From NCBI RefSeq assembly GCF_013299185.1, contig NZ_JAAFKG010000002.1, positions 230,571 through 279,716 of the forward strand: a stretch of 49,146 nucleotides of DNA. The letters are read 5' to 3'. Shown piece by piece: positions 34,564 to 43,504 of this stretch. Position numbers and translations under genes: made by a program. The notes under the pieces were generated by a model. That model ran no database searches. It had not been told where the DNA came from and saw only the letters and a list, made by a program, of their open reading frames with translations. Origin of the DNA: Microcoleus sp. bin48.metabat.b7b8b9.023 (GTDB taxonomy: Bacteria; Cyanobacteriota; Cyanobacteriia; Cyanobacteriales; Microcoleaceae). Each line of letters begins with the position of its first letter. Positions within the stretch are counted from its first letter, which is position 1.

Positions 34564-35622
34564 ATGAGTCAAGATAAGGAAAAAATCAGCTATTCAGAGA
34601 AAACAGAACGCCTCAGAGTCATCGCTCAGTTTATCAAAACCGTGACACCGATGATTTGGACAGTTGTAATTCTAGTAGTCATCATTCCCCTACTAGGCAA
34701 CTTTCTCATCTCCCAGTCGCTCACAAATACTGCAACCACAACCGTTGTAGTCTCCCCGCCCCACGACTTCAGCAAAGTCAACCAAGACATTAAAAACGCC
34801 ATCCAAAAAGCCCATACAACAGCCGAGACTTTCGCATCAAAAGAATTGGACAAATGGGAAACCGAAGTAATAGCACGAGTAGACAATAGCTTCCTCGATT
34901 GGTACTTCGATTACTTCAATCAAAAAAAGATGGAGTTTACAGTCCCTTTCAATTTCGTCAAATCAGCCGTACTCAACCGATTTGACATGAATGCAGCATC
35001 TCGTGCGGTTTCCGAAAAATTAACCGAAGACTTCCAAAGAGAATTTGCTAACCGCGTGCTGGTTCCCAAAAACGCTCAACTCAAATTTCAATTAATCACT
35101 CAAGATACTGCCAACTTGTACATAGCCGAAGTCAGCAAAAATGTCAAAGTAGTTCAAAACAATTATAACATCCCACAAGTACAGTGGGACAAATATCTGA
35201 ACGATATTGCCACCACAATCAGCGACAAAGGAAGCATCTCAAATTTATCCTTAAAAGCATTGGTTGGTGGCAGCGGTTACTTAATTGCTAAACCATTAAT
35301 ATTGGGAGTAGCAACCAAAGTCGGCAGCAAAGTTACAGCAAAAGTTGCCAGCAAAGCCGCCGCCAAAGTAGCAACAAAAACAGGCGGTACAGTTGCAAGT
35401 CAGCTTGGAGTAGGTTTAATCGACCCGATTGTCGGCATCGGGATTATTATCTGGGATTTGTGGGATTACAATCATACAGTCACAGTAGAAAGACCAATTT
35501 TGCGCGAACACATTGTAGAATACTTGAAAGATGTGAAAAAATCCCTGCTCGCACATCCTGAAACCGGAATCATGGCAGCAATTTATCAGTTAGAAAGCGG
35601 CATTCTCAAGTCACTTTCATAA
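34564..35622 (+). CDS. Membrane protein of unknown function
   Basis: The protein has 352 residues. A first transmembrane helix is at about 31-52 (MIWTVVILVVIIPLLGNFLI). A soluble, partly helical middle follows (about 60-230), then a Lys/Ala/Gly-rich segment (VGSKVTAKVASKAAAKVA) and a hydrophobic stretch at about 280-305 (LGVGLIDPIVGIGIIIWDLW). I do not recognise the family. It starts 225 bp after the candidate ncRNA on the same strand, with TATAAT at 34519-34524 suggesting its own promoter. A role as effector of the RT locus is possible but purely positional. Confidence 0.7.
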   Translation: MSQDKEKISYSEKTERLRVIAQFIKTVTPMIWTVVILVVIIPLLGNFLISQSLTNTATTTVVVSPPHDFSKVNQDIKNAIQKAHTTAETFASKELDKWETEVIARVDNSFLDWYFDYFNQKKMEFTVPFNFVKSAVLNRFDMNAASRAVSEKLTEDFQREFANRVLVPKNAQLKFQLITQDTANLYIAEVSKNVKVVQNNYNIPQVQWDKYLNDIATTISDKGSISNLSLKALVGGSGYLIAKPLILGVATKVGSKVTAKVASKAAAKVATKTGGTVASQLGVGLIDPIVGIGIIIWDLWDYNHTVTVERPILREHIVEYLKDVKKSLLAHPETGIMAAIYQLESGILKSLS

Positions 35623-35677
35623 GCGGTAACTCCCTAGGTTTGCCAGCAAATTTCTCTAGCCAATCATAGCATCATCT

Positions 35678-36375
35678 ATGAACAAAATTCCTGCTAAAAA
35701 CGAAAGCCGGGAAATGCTGAAATGGCTGAACCGAAATTGCCAGCACTTGCAACAGTATGCCCATCAATATATTGCTTATTTATAATGCTAACGGTATTAT
35801 CTAAAACAGTGAAAACTTGCGCGAAATTTTACAGTTAGCTGAAGCATCAGGAGAGATTTTTTCAATTTACTTAGTTCCGGGTTTTACTAGCTCTATTGTG
35901 ATTTTACCGATTTATTTCAGCACTGTCAGCACCCATGAGTGGTCGCCTACCTATCAAGTAAATCTCAAGCATAAAGAGCTAGTCATGAATGCTACTATGG
36001 TAGTAGATTCAGGAGCAGATTTTAGTATAATTTCATTGAAAGCAGGTCAAGATTTGGGATATGCTTTAGCCGATGGAGAACACATATCAATATGTCAAAC
36101 AATTGGGGGTAACAGTTGAGTATGTTTTGCGACAGATTGAAATGACAATTGACGGATATAATTTGATGGTTCCTACTGCTTGGATACAAAATAACACAGC
36201 AGATGTCATGCTTTTAGGAAAAGAAGTTGTGTTCGATAAGTTTAATATTGAATTTCGGCAAGCTGATTTTAAAAAAGAATACAACAATACTCTTGTCCCC
36301 CCCCTTAGCAAGGGGGGGTTAGGGGGGGTCAAAGATTGTTGCACGATTTTAGAGAAATGGTATTACCAAACGTGA
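35678..36375 (+). pseudogene. Broken DUF5678-like plus retropepsin-like aspartic protease locus
   Basis: Starting at ATG 35678 the frame reads MLKWLNRNCQHLQQYAHQYIAY, a DUF5678-like N-terminus. It then shifts frame near 35780 (to YNANGII), meets TAA at 35802-35804, and resumes as NSENLREILQLAEASGEIFSI. The protease part follows: TMVVDSGADFSIIS has the DSGA active-site motif. It is interrupted at a run of five G (36105-36109): with four G the frame would continue IGVTVEYVLRQIEMTIDGY and ADVMLLGKEVVFDKF. The tail from about 36290 is replaced by a dispersed repeat. Three lesions make inactivation likely. Whether this was one gene or two overlapping genes is unclear. Confidence 0.7.
36296..36332. 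repeat. C-run/G-run dispersed repeat
   Basis: CCCCCCCCCTTAGCAAGGGG followed by GGGTTAGGGGGGGTC is the inverse of the purS-purQ spacer repeat near 12252-12283. It provides the last codons of the broken protease frame, so it probably inserted there. Confidence 0.65.
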
Positions 36376-36397
36376 AGATGCTCTCGGCCTTTAATTA

Positions 36398-36505
36398 TAT
36401 AGCCTTTCTCAAAAAGATGAGGTATAAATGATAGCTTATACAAGCACTAAACTAAGATAGGGCTGAAGCCCAACAACGTACCTTATCTTTCCAATCGCCA
36501 TTATA
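36398..36505. repeat. TATAG-ended 108-bp inverted-repeat element, copy abutting the DUF5009 gene
   Basis: TATAGCCTTTCTCAAAAAGA then TGAGGTA on the left and ACGTACCTTATCTTTCC with a degraded right end (TTATA) enclose AGGGCTGAAGCCCAACAACG. The element ends one base before the stop codon of the minus-strand DUF5009 gene at 36506. Confidence 0.8.
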
Positions 36506-37993
36506 TCACGTCCTCAAAAATAGTTTCAACCTCGTAAACACCACCACAATTAACGCTAAAACCGCTGTATATCCAAAGCCCCTCAAAAAACCCATAAACG
36601 GATCGGTGGAAGTCATCTCAATAATCACAGGTTCCCATTCATTTAATACCAGAATCGGCCAGATAATATTGGCAAATCCCGCATACCCAATCATCGGATT
36701 CACCCCGTTATCAATAAACAACTGCAAAAACCATCTCTTCTGAAACACATCAATAATTATCATCAACCCAATTAACAGAAAAATCGCCATTCCAGTCGTT
36801 ACAAAAAAGTAACTCATCGTCGCCGAATCTTTCTTAATTCCGCCTTCATAAGGCTCAAACAGCAAACCCAGAACCAGCCAATAAAAACCCCATTTGTAAA
36901 GGCGGTTCAATACATTTTCCGTGACATTCCGAGGCTTTCTCAACAAAAACAAACCGCACAAACACAGTACCACCGTCACTAATGAAACCTGCCACACCAA
37001 TCTAGCTTGCAGTCCAACTAACAAAACTAAATTGACAGCAAACATCAAAATCATAATGCTAAAATAGCGCCAACTCTTCCAGCTAGCATAAATCGCCTCT
37101 TCCGGCGAACGATACTCTATCCACCTTCCAAGCAAATCTCCAACAATCGTACCAGGAATCACTACAAACAAATACTTTAAATAATCAAATTGAAACAGCC
37201 AAGGTGCAGGAGAGTACAGCCAAACTAGCTTAATCCAACCGTCAGCATGAGAAGACAGCCGCGCCGCCAACAGCAAACCCAAAAATCCGACTCGCAACCA
37301 CACATTTGAACGCGTAAACAGCCAAATTATAGAACCAAAAACTGCTACATTTGCAAGTACCATCAAGATAATATCGTTGCGTTCAAAAGAAATTCCCCTA
37401 CCATCGGGATATTTGATATGAGAGATGAAGCCAATCCCCGCACTCCAACCAACAACTGTCATCCCTCGCCACAGCCAAGTTGACCATTTTTTGGGCCAGC
37501 GAACGTACATTAAAAATAATAGAAAAAAACCGCACAAAGCCAGCCACCACTTTTGCGGGCTTGGTTCGTCTGGATTAATTGTAGTCGGGCGAATGTGCTG
37601 GAGAAATATCGCAAATGACGCTAACAAAAAGCCTCTTTGCAAAATAGAGAAAATCACTTTTTTTGTATCCCCTCCCTTGGCGATGCGGCGCGACAAAGCT
37701 AGCGGTATCGCGGCGCCCATTGCAAACAAAAAGAAGGGGAAAACTAAGTCAACCCAGGTTAATCCTGGTAGCTTATTATTAAAAATATGGTCTGGTGGTG
37801 GTAATTGGGCGTGATACATCCACGCTGGTAAGGTTTTGCGGGCTATTGTACCTGATAAAACCATTGCTAATACTGCTAGTCCGCGCAGCGCATCAAGGGC
37901 GTCGGCGCGTTGGGAAACGGCAGCAATTGCTAAGGTTTTTTGGTTTTCGATGCTATTTTGTGATTCCGATGTTGCGTGTTCCAATGCACTCAC
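36506..37993 (-). CDS. DUF5009/HGSNAT-like membrane acyltransferase family protein
   Basis: This ~495-residue protein has roughly ten to twelve transmembrane helices. The conserved N-terminal signature is RADALDALRGLAVLAMVLSG, followed by FPFFLFAMGAAIPLAL. The pattern matches DUF5009, related to heparan-alpha-glucosaminide N-acetyltransferase. Members are thought to move acetyl groups across the membrane onto sugars, although function in cyanobacteria is not established. Start: a GTG at 37991-37993 is chosen over the adjacent TTG; the poorly conserved first 30 residues make either possible. It neighbours polysaccharide-modifying genes, consistent with a role in surface-glycan acylation. MITE copies lie immediately beyond both ends. 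Confidence 0.8.
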   Translation of the reverse strand: MSALEHATSESQNSIENQKTLAIAAVSQRADALDALRGLAVLAMVLSGTIARKTLPAWMYHAQLPPPDHIFNNKLPGLTWVDLVFPFFLFAMGAAIPLALSRRIAKGGDTKKVIFSILQRGFLLASFAIFLQHIRPTTINPDEPSPQKWWLALCGFFLLFLMYVRWPKKWSTWLWRGMTVVGWSAGIGFISHIKYPDGRGISFERNDIILMVLANVAVFGSIIWLFTRSNVWLRVGFLGLLLAARLSSHADGWIKLVWLYSPAPWLFQFDYLKYLFVVIPGTIVGDLLGRWIEYRSPEEAIYASWKSWRYFSIMILMFAVNLVLLVGLQARLVWQVSLVTVVLCLCGLFLLRKPRNVTENVLNRLYKWGFYWLVLGLLFEPYEGGIKKDSATMSYFFVTTGMAIFLLIGLMIIIDVFQKRWFLQLFIDNGVNPMIGYAGFANIIWPILVLNEWEPVIIEMTSTDPFMGFLRGFGYTAVLALIVVVFTRLKLFLRT

Positions 37994-38025
37994 CAATTCT
38001 TCATTGAATAACTGTAAAAGCTGTA

Positions 38026-38133
38026 TATAGCCTTTCTCACAAAGATGAGGTATGGCTGATAGCTTATATAACGGCTGAAACTAAGAGGGCTGAAGCCCAA
38101 CAACGTACTTCATCTTTGCTCAGAAAGGCTATA
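38026..38133. repeat. TATAG-ended 108-bp inverted-repeat element, best-preserved copy
   Basis: Terminal inverted repeats (TATAGCCTTTCTCACAAAGA then TGAGGTA; ACGTACTTCATCTTTGCTCA then GAAAGGCTATA) flank AGAGGGCTGAAGCCCAACAA. It sits between the deacetylase stop (38136) and the DUF5009 start. It shares core and ends with 36398-36505. Confidence 0.85.
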
Positions 38134-38135
38134 GC

Positions 38136-39065
38136 TTATTTTTTGCCAATTAGTTTGTGCAACCAGCTTCCTGAAGCTAGTCTGCTGAGTCTTTCTGCGG
38201 AGTGCTTTTTGTTGACTGTTAATCTCGAAATCCGGTATTTATTGGGTGGAAAAAACCGCAATTTTAATTTGAGACTGTCGTACAAGTATCCTGATGAGAA
38301 GTATTTGACGAGGTATTTGTCAACTTGTTTGTTGACGGCGCCAAAGGGGTAGGCTATGTGAGACGCAACTATTTGATTTGGATCTAAGTCTTTGGTGCAT
38401 TTTCTGAGTATAATTTGGTCTTGAGATAGTTCTCTGTCTAATGCTGTCATAGAAATCTTTGTAAGATTTTCGTGGTTCAGTCCGTGGGATTGAATATCAT
38501 AAAAACCTGTTTGCATTCCGTCTCTTAAGTCTTGACAAGTTACCTTTTTTATGAGTGAGTCTTGACGACCTAAGAAGCCGGAGTTGACAAATACAACTAC
38601 TTTAGTTTTTCTGCCATATTTATTTTCGAGTCTTTGTAAAATCGGGAGCAAGTGCGTATAAATGCTTTTGTTGCCATCGTCAAAGGTAATCATAACTTTT
38701 TTGCGATCGCCATATTCACTCGGCACCGGCTTTTTGGGATTGGCGATGAAATACTCGTAAAGCTCTTGGGTTGACAAAAACCAATAGTTCTGCCTAACTA
38801 AGTCATCTAAAAATGGTTCCAAGTTTTGCTGGCTGTAGTCGCCGGGAAAGTCTCGCCGCTGCGGCGGTATTTCCTGGGGATTCCGCAAATCTACTATATC
38901 GTGAAAGCCGAATATCGGAATTTCTACTGTGATAATTTCTAAGATTGCTTGATAGGTGATGAAAGTTAGGAGGAATGCTAGTAAAAATCTAATAATACGT
39001 TTTTTTCGGGGCGTCATACCGGGTTTAAAATACTCGGGCCATTTGTTAACTAAATAATTTATCAT
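38136..39065 (-). CDS. Polysaccharide deacetylase family protein (membrane-anchored)
   Basis: The 309-residue protein has an N-terminal signal anchor at about 25-45 (IIRFLLAFLLTFITYQAILE). The NodB-homology domain has MITFDDGNKS (metal and catalytic aspartates) and the zinc histidines in IQSHGLNHENL; AYPFGAVN is the later conserved block. It is likely to N-deacetylate an exopolysaccharide on the periplasmic side. The ATG at 39063-39065 is chosen; an in-frame TTG lies two codons upstream. It is divergent from the GT2/deacetylase genes starting at 39507, which suggests one glycan locus. Confidence 0.85.
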   Translation of the reverse strand: MINYLVNKWPEYFKPGMTPRKKRIIRFLLAFLLTFITYQAILEIITVEIPIFGFHDIVDLRNPQEIPPQRRDFPGDYSQQNLEPFLDDLVRQNYWFLSTQELYEYFIANPKKPVPSEYGDRKKVMITFDDGNKSIYTHLLPILQRLENKYGRKTKVVVFVNSGFLGRQDSLIKKVTCQDLRDGMQTGFYDIQSHGLNHENLTKISMTALDRELSQDQIILRKCTKDLDPNQIVASHIAYPFGAVNKQVDKYLVKYFSSGYLYDSLKLKLRFFPPNKYRISRLTVNKKHSAERLSRLASGSWLHKLIGKK

Positions 39066-39387
39066 TGACAATTACAACCTCATAAGGTATATAGTTCAGG
39101 CGGTAGTATGACGGTTTTTCCAGTTTAGATGTTGGGAGTGTCTAGATTGTCGATCGCCCGTGTCGCCCCTAAAGATGAGCTAGGCCAAGTCTAGCATGAT
39201 ACAATTTATGGCGATCGTACTTTTCCCGCAGCACCCCCTTAAAACTTGACAAGATTTATTTTTGGCTAACTTTTTTACACAGAAAGAATTGGTTGAAAGC
39301 CCCAACCCCTTGAGGGAGAAATTAAAATCGGACTATTCATTACTCCATCCCTCTTCCTTTTAGGTAGAGGTCGCTCTCTTGGAGAGA

Positions 39388-39425
39388 CTGTCACTTGTCA
39401 ACTGTCAACTGTCAACTGTCAACTG
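39388..39425. repeat. CAACTGT heptamer tandem repeat
   Basis: About five copies of TGTCAAC lie in the 435-bp divergent spacer between the deacetylase and GT2 genes. The rest of the spacer holds AT-rich promoter-like sequence and no gene. Confidence 0.8.
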
Positions 39426-39506
39426 TTGAAACGTGATGTCCTGTACTTGTGATTTCTTGCCCGAGGTGGTAGCATACTTCTGCGAAAGCCCGACGATCGA
39501 ACAACA

Positions 39507-40235
39507 ATGATGAAAATCGAAGTAATTCTGCCTGTTTACAACGAAGCAAATTGCATAGAGCAAACCTTTGACAGAATTTTAGAATTTTCTCAAAAAAATC
39601 ATGCTTACAATTTTATCATTGTTAATGACGGCTCCACCGACAATACCCTAGAAATTATAGACAATAAACTCAAAGATTTCCCCACACATCACATCAAACT
39701 AATTTCTTACAGCAACCGTCAAGGTAAAGGGTATGCCGTCAAAAAAGGATGCGAATATGCAGACGCAGACTGCATTTGCTTCATGGATGGCGACTTAGCA
39801 TACTCCCTCGAACATCTCGAACCCTTAGTAGAAAAATTAGAAAAATTTGATGTCGTAATTGGTTGCCGCAATCTCGATCGAGAAAACTTCCGAAATCTTA
39901 CCTTACTTAGAAAAATAGCCGGCAAAATATTTAACTTTATTTCCCGAGTTATCCTCAATTTAAAATATAAAGATATGCAAGCTGGACTCAAAGGCTTCAA
40001 GAAAATACCAGCCAAACAAATATTTAAAAGACAAACACTTACCGGGTTTTCCTTTGATGCAGAACTGCTTTTCTTAGCCAAAAAGAAAGGATATACAATT
40101 GGTGAGATACCAGCCAGAGTTTCACAAGAACATCTCTACAAACTTTCTCAAGTCAATATATTGAAAGATTCCCTAAAAATGCTGAGCTGCTTGTTTAAGA
40201 TTAGATCCAACGACCGCGCAGGCTACTATGAATAA
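39507..40235 (+). CDS. Family 2 glycosyltransferase (dolichyl-phosphate-mannose-synthase-like)
   Basis: The 242-residue protein has a GT-A fold. The nucleotide-sugar site is VILPVYNEANCIEQT...FIIVNDGSTDNTL, and the metal-binding motif is in CFMDGDLAYS. Further family features are GKGYAVKKGCEYA and AGLKGFKK. No transmembrane helices are visible at the C-terminus, so it probably makes a lipid-linked sugar at the cytoplasmic face. It overlaps the next gene by 8 bp (40228-40235), so the two are translationally coupled. Start could be the ATG at 39507 or the next ATG three bases on. Confidence 0.9.
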   Translation: MMKIEVILPVYNEANCIEQTFDRILEFSQKNHAYNFIIVNDGSTDNTLEIIDNKLKDFPTHHIKLISYSNRQGKGYAVKKGCEYADADCICFMDGDLAYSLEHLEPLVEKLEKFDVVIGCRNLDRENFRNLTLLRKIAGKIFNFISRVILNLKYKDMQAGLKGFKKIPAKQIFKRQTLTGFSFDAELLFLAKKKGYTIGEIPARVSQEHLYKLSQVNILKDSLKMLSCLFKIRSNDRAGYYE

Positions 40236-41025
40236 ATCAATATTGTTGAGTTTCGATCTAGAAGAATTTGACATCCCCGAAGAATACGGTCAACACCTGG
40301 AAGAGGAAATAAAATTTGAAATATCTAGCCGAGGATTGTCAAATATTATAGCACTTCTTGACAGATTAGAGATTAAAGCCACATTTTTTGTGACAGCCAA
40401 CTTTGCACTCCACCACCGAGACACAATCAAGGAACTCTCAAAACATCACGAAATCGCCTCCCACGGCTTTTACCACTCTCAATTTTGCGTCGAAGATTTG
40501 CAAAAATCTAAGCTAACCCTAGAACAAATAACCAATACTCAAGTCACCGGATTCAGAATGGCAAGACTTCAGCCAGTTGACGATATAGAAATAGAAAAGG
40601 CAGGGTACGAATACAACTCATCCATGAATCCCACTTACATTCCCGGTAGATACAACAATCTCTCTAAACCCAGAACGGCATATTATACGAATCAATTACT
40701 GAATCTTCCCATATCAGTGACTCCTCTGATCCGATTTCCGTTATTTTGGCTGAGCTTTAAAAACTTTCCTCTGTCAATGATACAATTAGCCACCAAGCTA
40801 ACGCTAGAAACAGATTCGTATCTCAATATCTACTTTCACCCGTGGGAATTCACAGATATTTCCGAGTTTAAATTACCCGGTTACGTCAAAAAAGACTCAG
40901 GCGACAAAATGGTTGACAAACTTGAAAAATACCTGGAAATTCTGAAAACTCAAGGTAAATTTATTTCTATTTCCGAATTCAAACACAACTTCAGTCAATC
41001 TCAGAAAAAATATCGGGTTCAGTAA
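40228..41025 (+). CDS. Polysaccharide deacetylase family protein (cytoplasmic type)
   Basis: The 265-residue protein has a NodB-like domain with SFDLEEFDIPEEYG (aspartate and DUF3473-like pattern), the histidine motif HEIASHGFYHSQF, and TGFRMARLQPVDD. A late FHPWEF block is characteristic of PEP-CTERM/exopolysaccharide-type deacetylases. No signal peptide is visible. It overlaps GT2 upstream and sits 5 bp from the DUF2079 gene downstream, forming a three-gene operon. Confidence 0.88.
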   Translation: MNKSILLSFDLEEFDIPEEYGQHLEEEIKFEISSRGLSNIIALLDRLEIKATFFVTANFALHHRDTIKELSKHHEIASHGFYHSQFCVEDLQKSKLTLEQITNTQVTGFRMARLQPVDDIEIEKAGYEYNSSMNPTYIPGRYNNLSKPRTAYYTNQLLNLPISVTPLIRFPLFWLSFKNFPLSMIQLATKLTLETDSYLNIYFHPWEFTDISEFKLPGYVKKDSGDKMVDKLEKYLEILKTQGKFISISEFKHNFSQSQKKYRVQ

Positions 41026-41030
41026 AAACT

Positions 41031-42659
41031 ATGAAATTTAAACCTATTGATTCCTGGAACAGTCAAACAGGATTGCGTCAAGCTACAATCCTAGCAACTA
41101 TATTTTTTATAATAGTTTTAACTTTTAGTATCATCCGTTACGAAAGCTTTTTATCCACCTACGATCACGGTCTCTTTAACCAAGTATTTTGGAACAGCGT
41201 ACACGGGCGATTTTTTCAAAGTTCAATGTCATCAGCCGCCTCTAGCGCCTCGCTGATAGACCGACAACTGTCATACCCATCTTACATCCATTTAGGGCAA
41301 CACTTTGTCATCGATTTTCTGATTTGGCTGCCGATTTATGCTTTGTTTCCATCTCCTGTCACCCTGATTGTTCTGCAAGTAGGTTTAATTGCTGCCGCCG
41401 GAATAGTGCTGTATTTCTTAGCAAGACACTATCTATCTGTTCCGATGTCAGTAATGATAGTTGCTAGCTATTACGGAGCAAATGGTGTCATCGGCCCGAC
41501 GCTGGGAAATTTTTACGAACACTGCCAGATTCCTCTATTTATGTTTAGTTTGCTCCTAGCTTTAGAAAAGCAGCGCTGGTGGCTGTTTTGGCTGTTCGCA
41601 GTGTTAACATTAGGTACTCGCGAAGATGCTGGAATTAGCTTGTTTGGCATCGGATCGTATTTAATTGTCAGCCGTCGCTACCCTCGTGCTGGCATGGCTT
41701 TGTGCGCGCTGAGTTTTAGCTATGTGGTGTTTATAACTAATACAATTATGCCGAGGTTTTCGGTTGACAATTCCCGCTTGTACATAGCAAGTTACTTTAG
41801 TAAATTTGTCAAAACAGAGAATCCGTCAACACTAGAACTGTTGTGGGCAATTATCACTCAACCTCAGATAATTATTGAAGTATTTTTCAAGGATGCAAGC
41901 AGGCGGATTTTATATATTTTCGGTCATTGGTTGCCGCTAGGATTTGTGCCTGCGATTGCTCCTAGTGCCTGGTTGATGACTATTTTTCCTTTGCTGGTTC
42001 TGTTGCTGCAAGTTGTTAATAAGTCGGCTACTTCTATCAACACCCGCTACACATTTGCGATCGTTCCGGGGTTGTTTTATGGTACAATCCTGTGGTGGTC
42101 GCAAAATCAAGGTAAATTTAAACCAAGGTTCCATCGCTTCTGGATTGGATGTATTGGTTTGTCGATCGTACTTACCTACACTTCTAATCCGAGTAAAGCT
42201 TTGTATTCTATTTCTCCTTATTCTTTCCAACCTTGGGTTTATCAATCTTTGCCTGCTCAACTGGGCCATGCAGCTAATGTCAAAAAAGTCTTGAGTTTGA
42301 TTCCCCAAGATTCTAGTGTTTCTACTAGCGGTTATATAGTTTCTCACCTTTCTGGTCGCCGAAATCTGATTCGTTTAGAGGTGATGCAGATGAAAGATGA
42401 AGAGGGAAAAGTGGTCGATGTCGATTATGCGCTGTTAGATTTGTGGCAGTTGAAGCAAAATAATTTGAAAGCTGAGGTTGACCGAGGTAGAGTTCGGGGG
42501 GGAGTGCGTTTTACCGATGCAGCTCTGCGGAATGGCTTGTACGGAATTGCTGAAGTATTGGACGGGGTGGTTTTGGTTCAAAAAGGGATTACTTCTAAGC
42601 CGGAAGTTTTGGCGGCTTGGTCGAAATTGCGGCAGGAAATTCAACCGTTGATGAAATAG
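41031..42659 (+). CDS. DUF2079 multi-spanning membrane protein
   Basis: The 542-residue protein has about eight to ten transmembrane helices in its first 380 residues. Its signature is YESFLSTYDHGLFNQVFWNS...HLGQHFVIDFL, with GTREDAGISLFGIG. These match DUF2079, a family related to lipid-phosphate-dependent GT-C glycosyltransferases. The soluble C-terminus (LIPQDSSVSTSGYIVSHLSG) fits. It probably transfers a sugar from the lipid carrier made by the upstream GT2, by analogy with GT2/GT-C pairs. This is the last gene of the operon, 5 bp after the deacetylase. Confidence 0.85.
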   Translation: MKFKPIDSWNSQTGLRQATILATIFFIIVLTFSIIRYESFLSTYDHGLFNQVFWNSVHGRFFQSSMSSAASSASLIDRQLSYPSYIHLGQHFVIDFLIWLPIYALFPSPVTLIVLQVGLIAAAGIVLYFLARHYLSVPMSVMIVASYYGANGVIGPTLGNFYEHCQIPLFMFSLLLALEKQRWWLFWLFAVLTLGTREDAGISLFGIGSYLIVSRRYPRAGMALCALSFSYVVFITNTIMPRFSVDNSRLYIASYFSKFVKTENPSTLELLWAIITQPQIIIEVFFKDASRRILYIFGHWLPLGFVPAIAPSAWLMTIFPLLVLLLQVVNKSATSINTRYTFAIVPGLFYGTILWWSQNQGKFKPRFHRFWIGCIGLSIVLTYTSNPSKALYSISPYSFQPWVYQSLPAQLGHAANVKKVLSLIPQDSSVSTSGYIVSHLSGRRNLIRLEVMQMKDEEGKVVDVDYALLDLWQLKQNNLKAEVDRGRVRGGVRFTDAALRNGLYGIAEVLDGVVLVQKGITSKPEVLAAWSKLRQEIQPLMK

Positions 42660-42828
42660 TCGGAAGAAATCGATCGCCCACAACGCGATCGCCCACAACG
42701 ACTAAAATCAAATAAAATTGCCAAAAGGTCGATCGACCCCCGCAGCTCGGCTGTATTTGGATTCAAGGTTTGCTATACTCCAGAATATAGACACATATTA
42801 ACCTTTGGAAAATCAATAGGCCGGAGCT

Positions 42829-43497
42829 ATGACATCCTATGCAACCTCTACAGCAAGAGCCGAGATGAGTGAGATCCGGCGCTTGAAAAATATACTGCCC
42901 CCAGAACTCCAAAGTTGGGTAACAGTAGAAAAAACAATAGAAGTTAATCCCACCCTAATCCGTAGCGAAGAGATAGGCAAAGACCAGGTAGAAATACAGA
43001 TAGACCTGATCCGCTGGGAACAGCTAGCAATGGATCAGCGCAACCTCCTATTTTGGCATGAAGTCGCCCGCATCCAAAACGACACCATCCCCAGAGACGG
43101 TTGGGAAATGGCGGCTCTGGCGATCGGTTTAGGCGGCGCCGTCGGCGAACTTTGGGTGCAAGATGGCTTGCTACTGGTATTGGCCCTAGCCCTGTGCGGC
43201 GTCTCTGGCTGGAGACTTTACCAAAAAAATAACGGAGATAAAAGCTTAAAAGAAGCAATAGACGCTGACGAAAAAGCTCTCACCCTCGCCACTCGCTTCG
43301 GCTACACTCTGCCAAACGCTTATAAAAGCCTCGGTAGCGCCTTAAAAACCTTAATCGAGCAAACCTCCAAAAAAACTCAACGGGCTAAATACGAAGCTCG
43401 TCTCCAGGCCCTGAAACGCAACGCAGCCAAAGCCAAAGCCAAAGTCCAACCCATCAGCCGCGAAACCTCCCAGTCAGAAAACGTCTACAATTCTTGA
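42829..43497 (+). CDS. DUF3318 family membrane-associated protein
   Basis: The 222-residue protein has a conserved N-terminal domain (EIRRLKNILPPELQSWVTVE; QRNLLFWHEVARIQND). Two hydrophobic segments lie at about 92-125 (MAALAIGLGGAVGELWVQDG; LLLVLALALCGVSGWRLY), followed by a basic Ala/Lys-rich helical tail. The pattern is that of cyanobacterial DUF3318, whose function is not known to me. It is a single gene with the decayed TnpB element immediately downstream. Confidence 0.85.
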   Translation: MTSYATSTARAEMSEIRRLKNILPPELQSWVTVEKTIEVNPTLIRSEEIGKDQVEIQIDLIRWEQLAMDQRNLLFWHEVARIQNDTIPRDGWEMAALAIGLGGAVGELWVQDGLLLVLALALCGVSGWRLYQKNNGDKSLKEAIDADEKALTLATRFGYTLPNAYKSLGSALKTLIEQTSKKTQRAKYEARLQALKRNAAKAKAKVQPISRETSQSENVYNS

Positions 43498-43504
43498 GCT
43501 ACCA

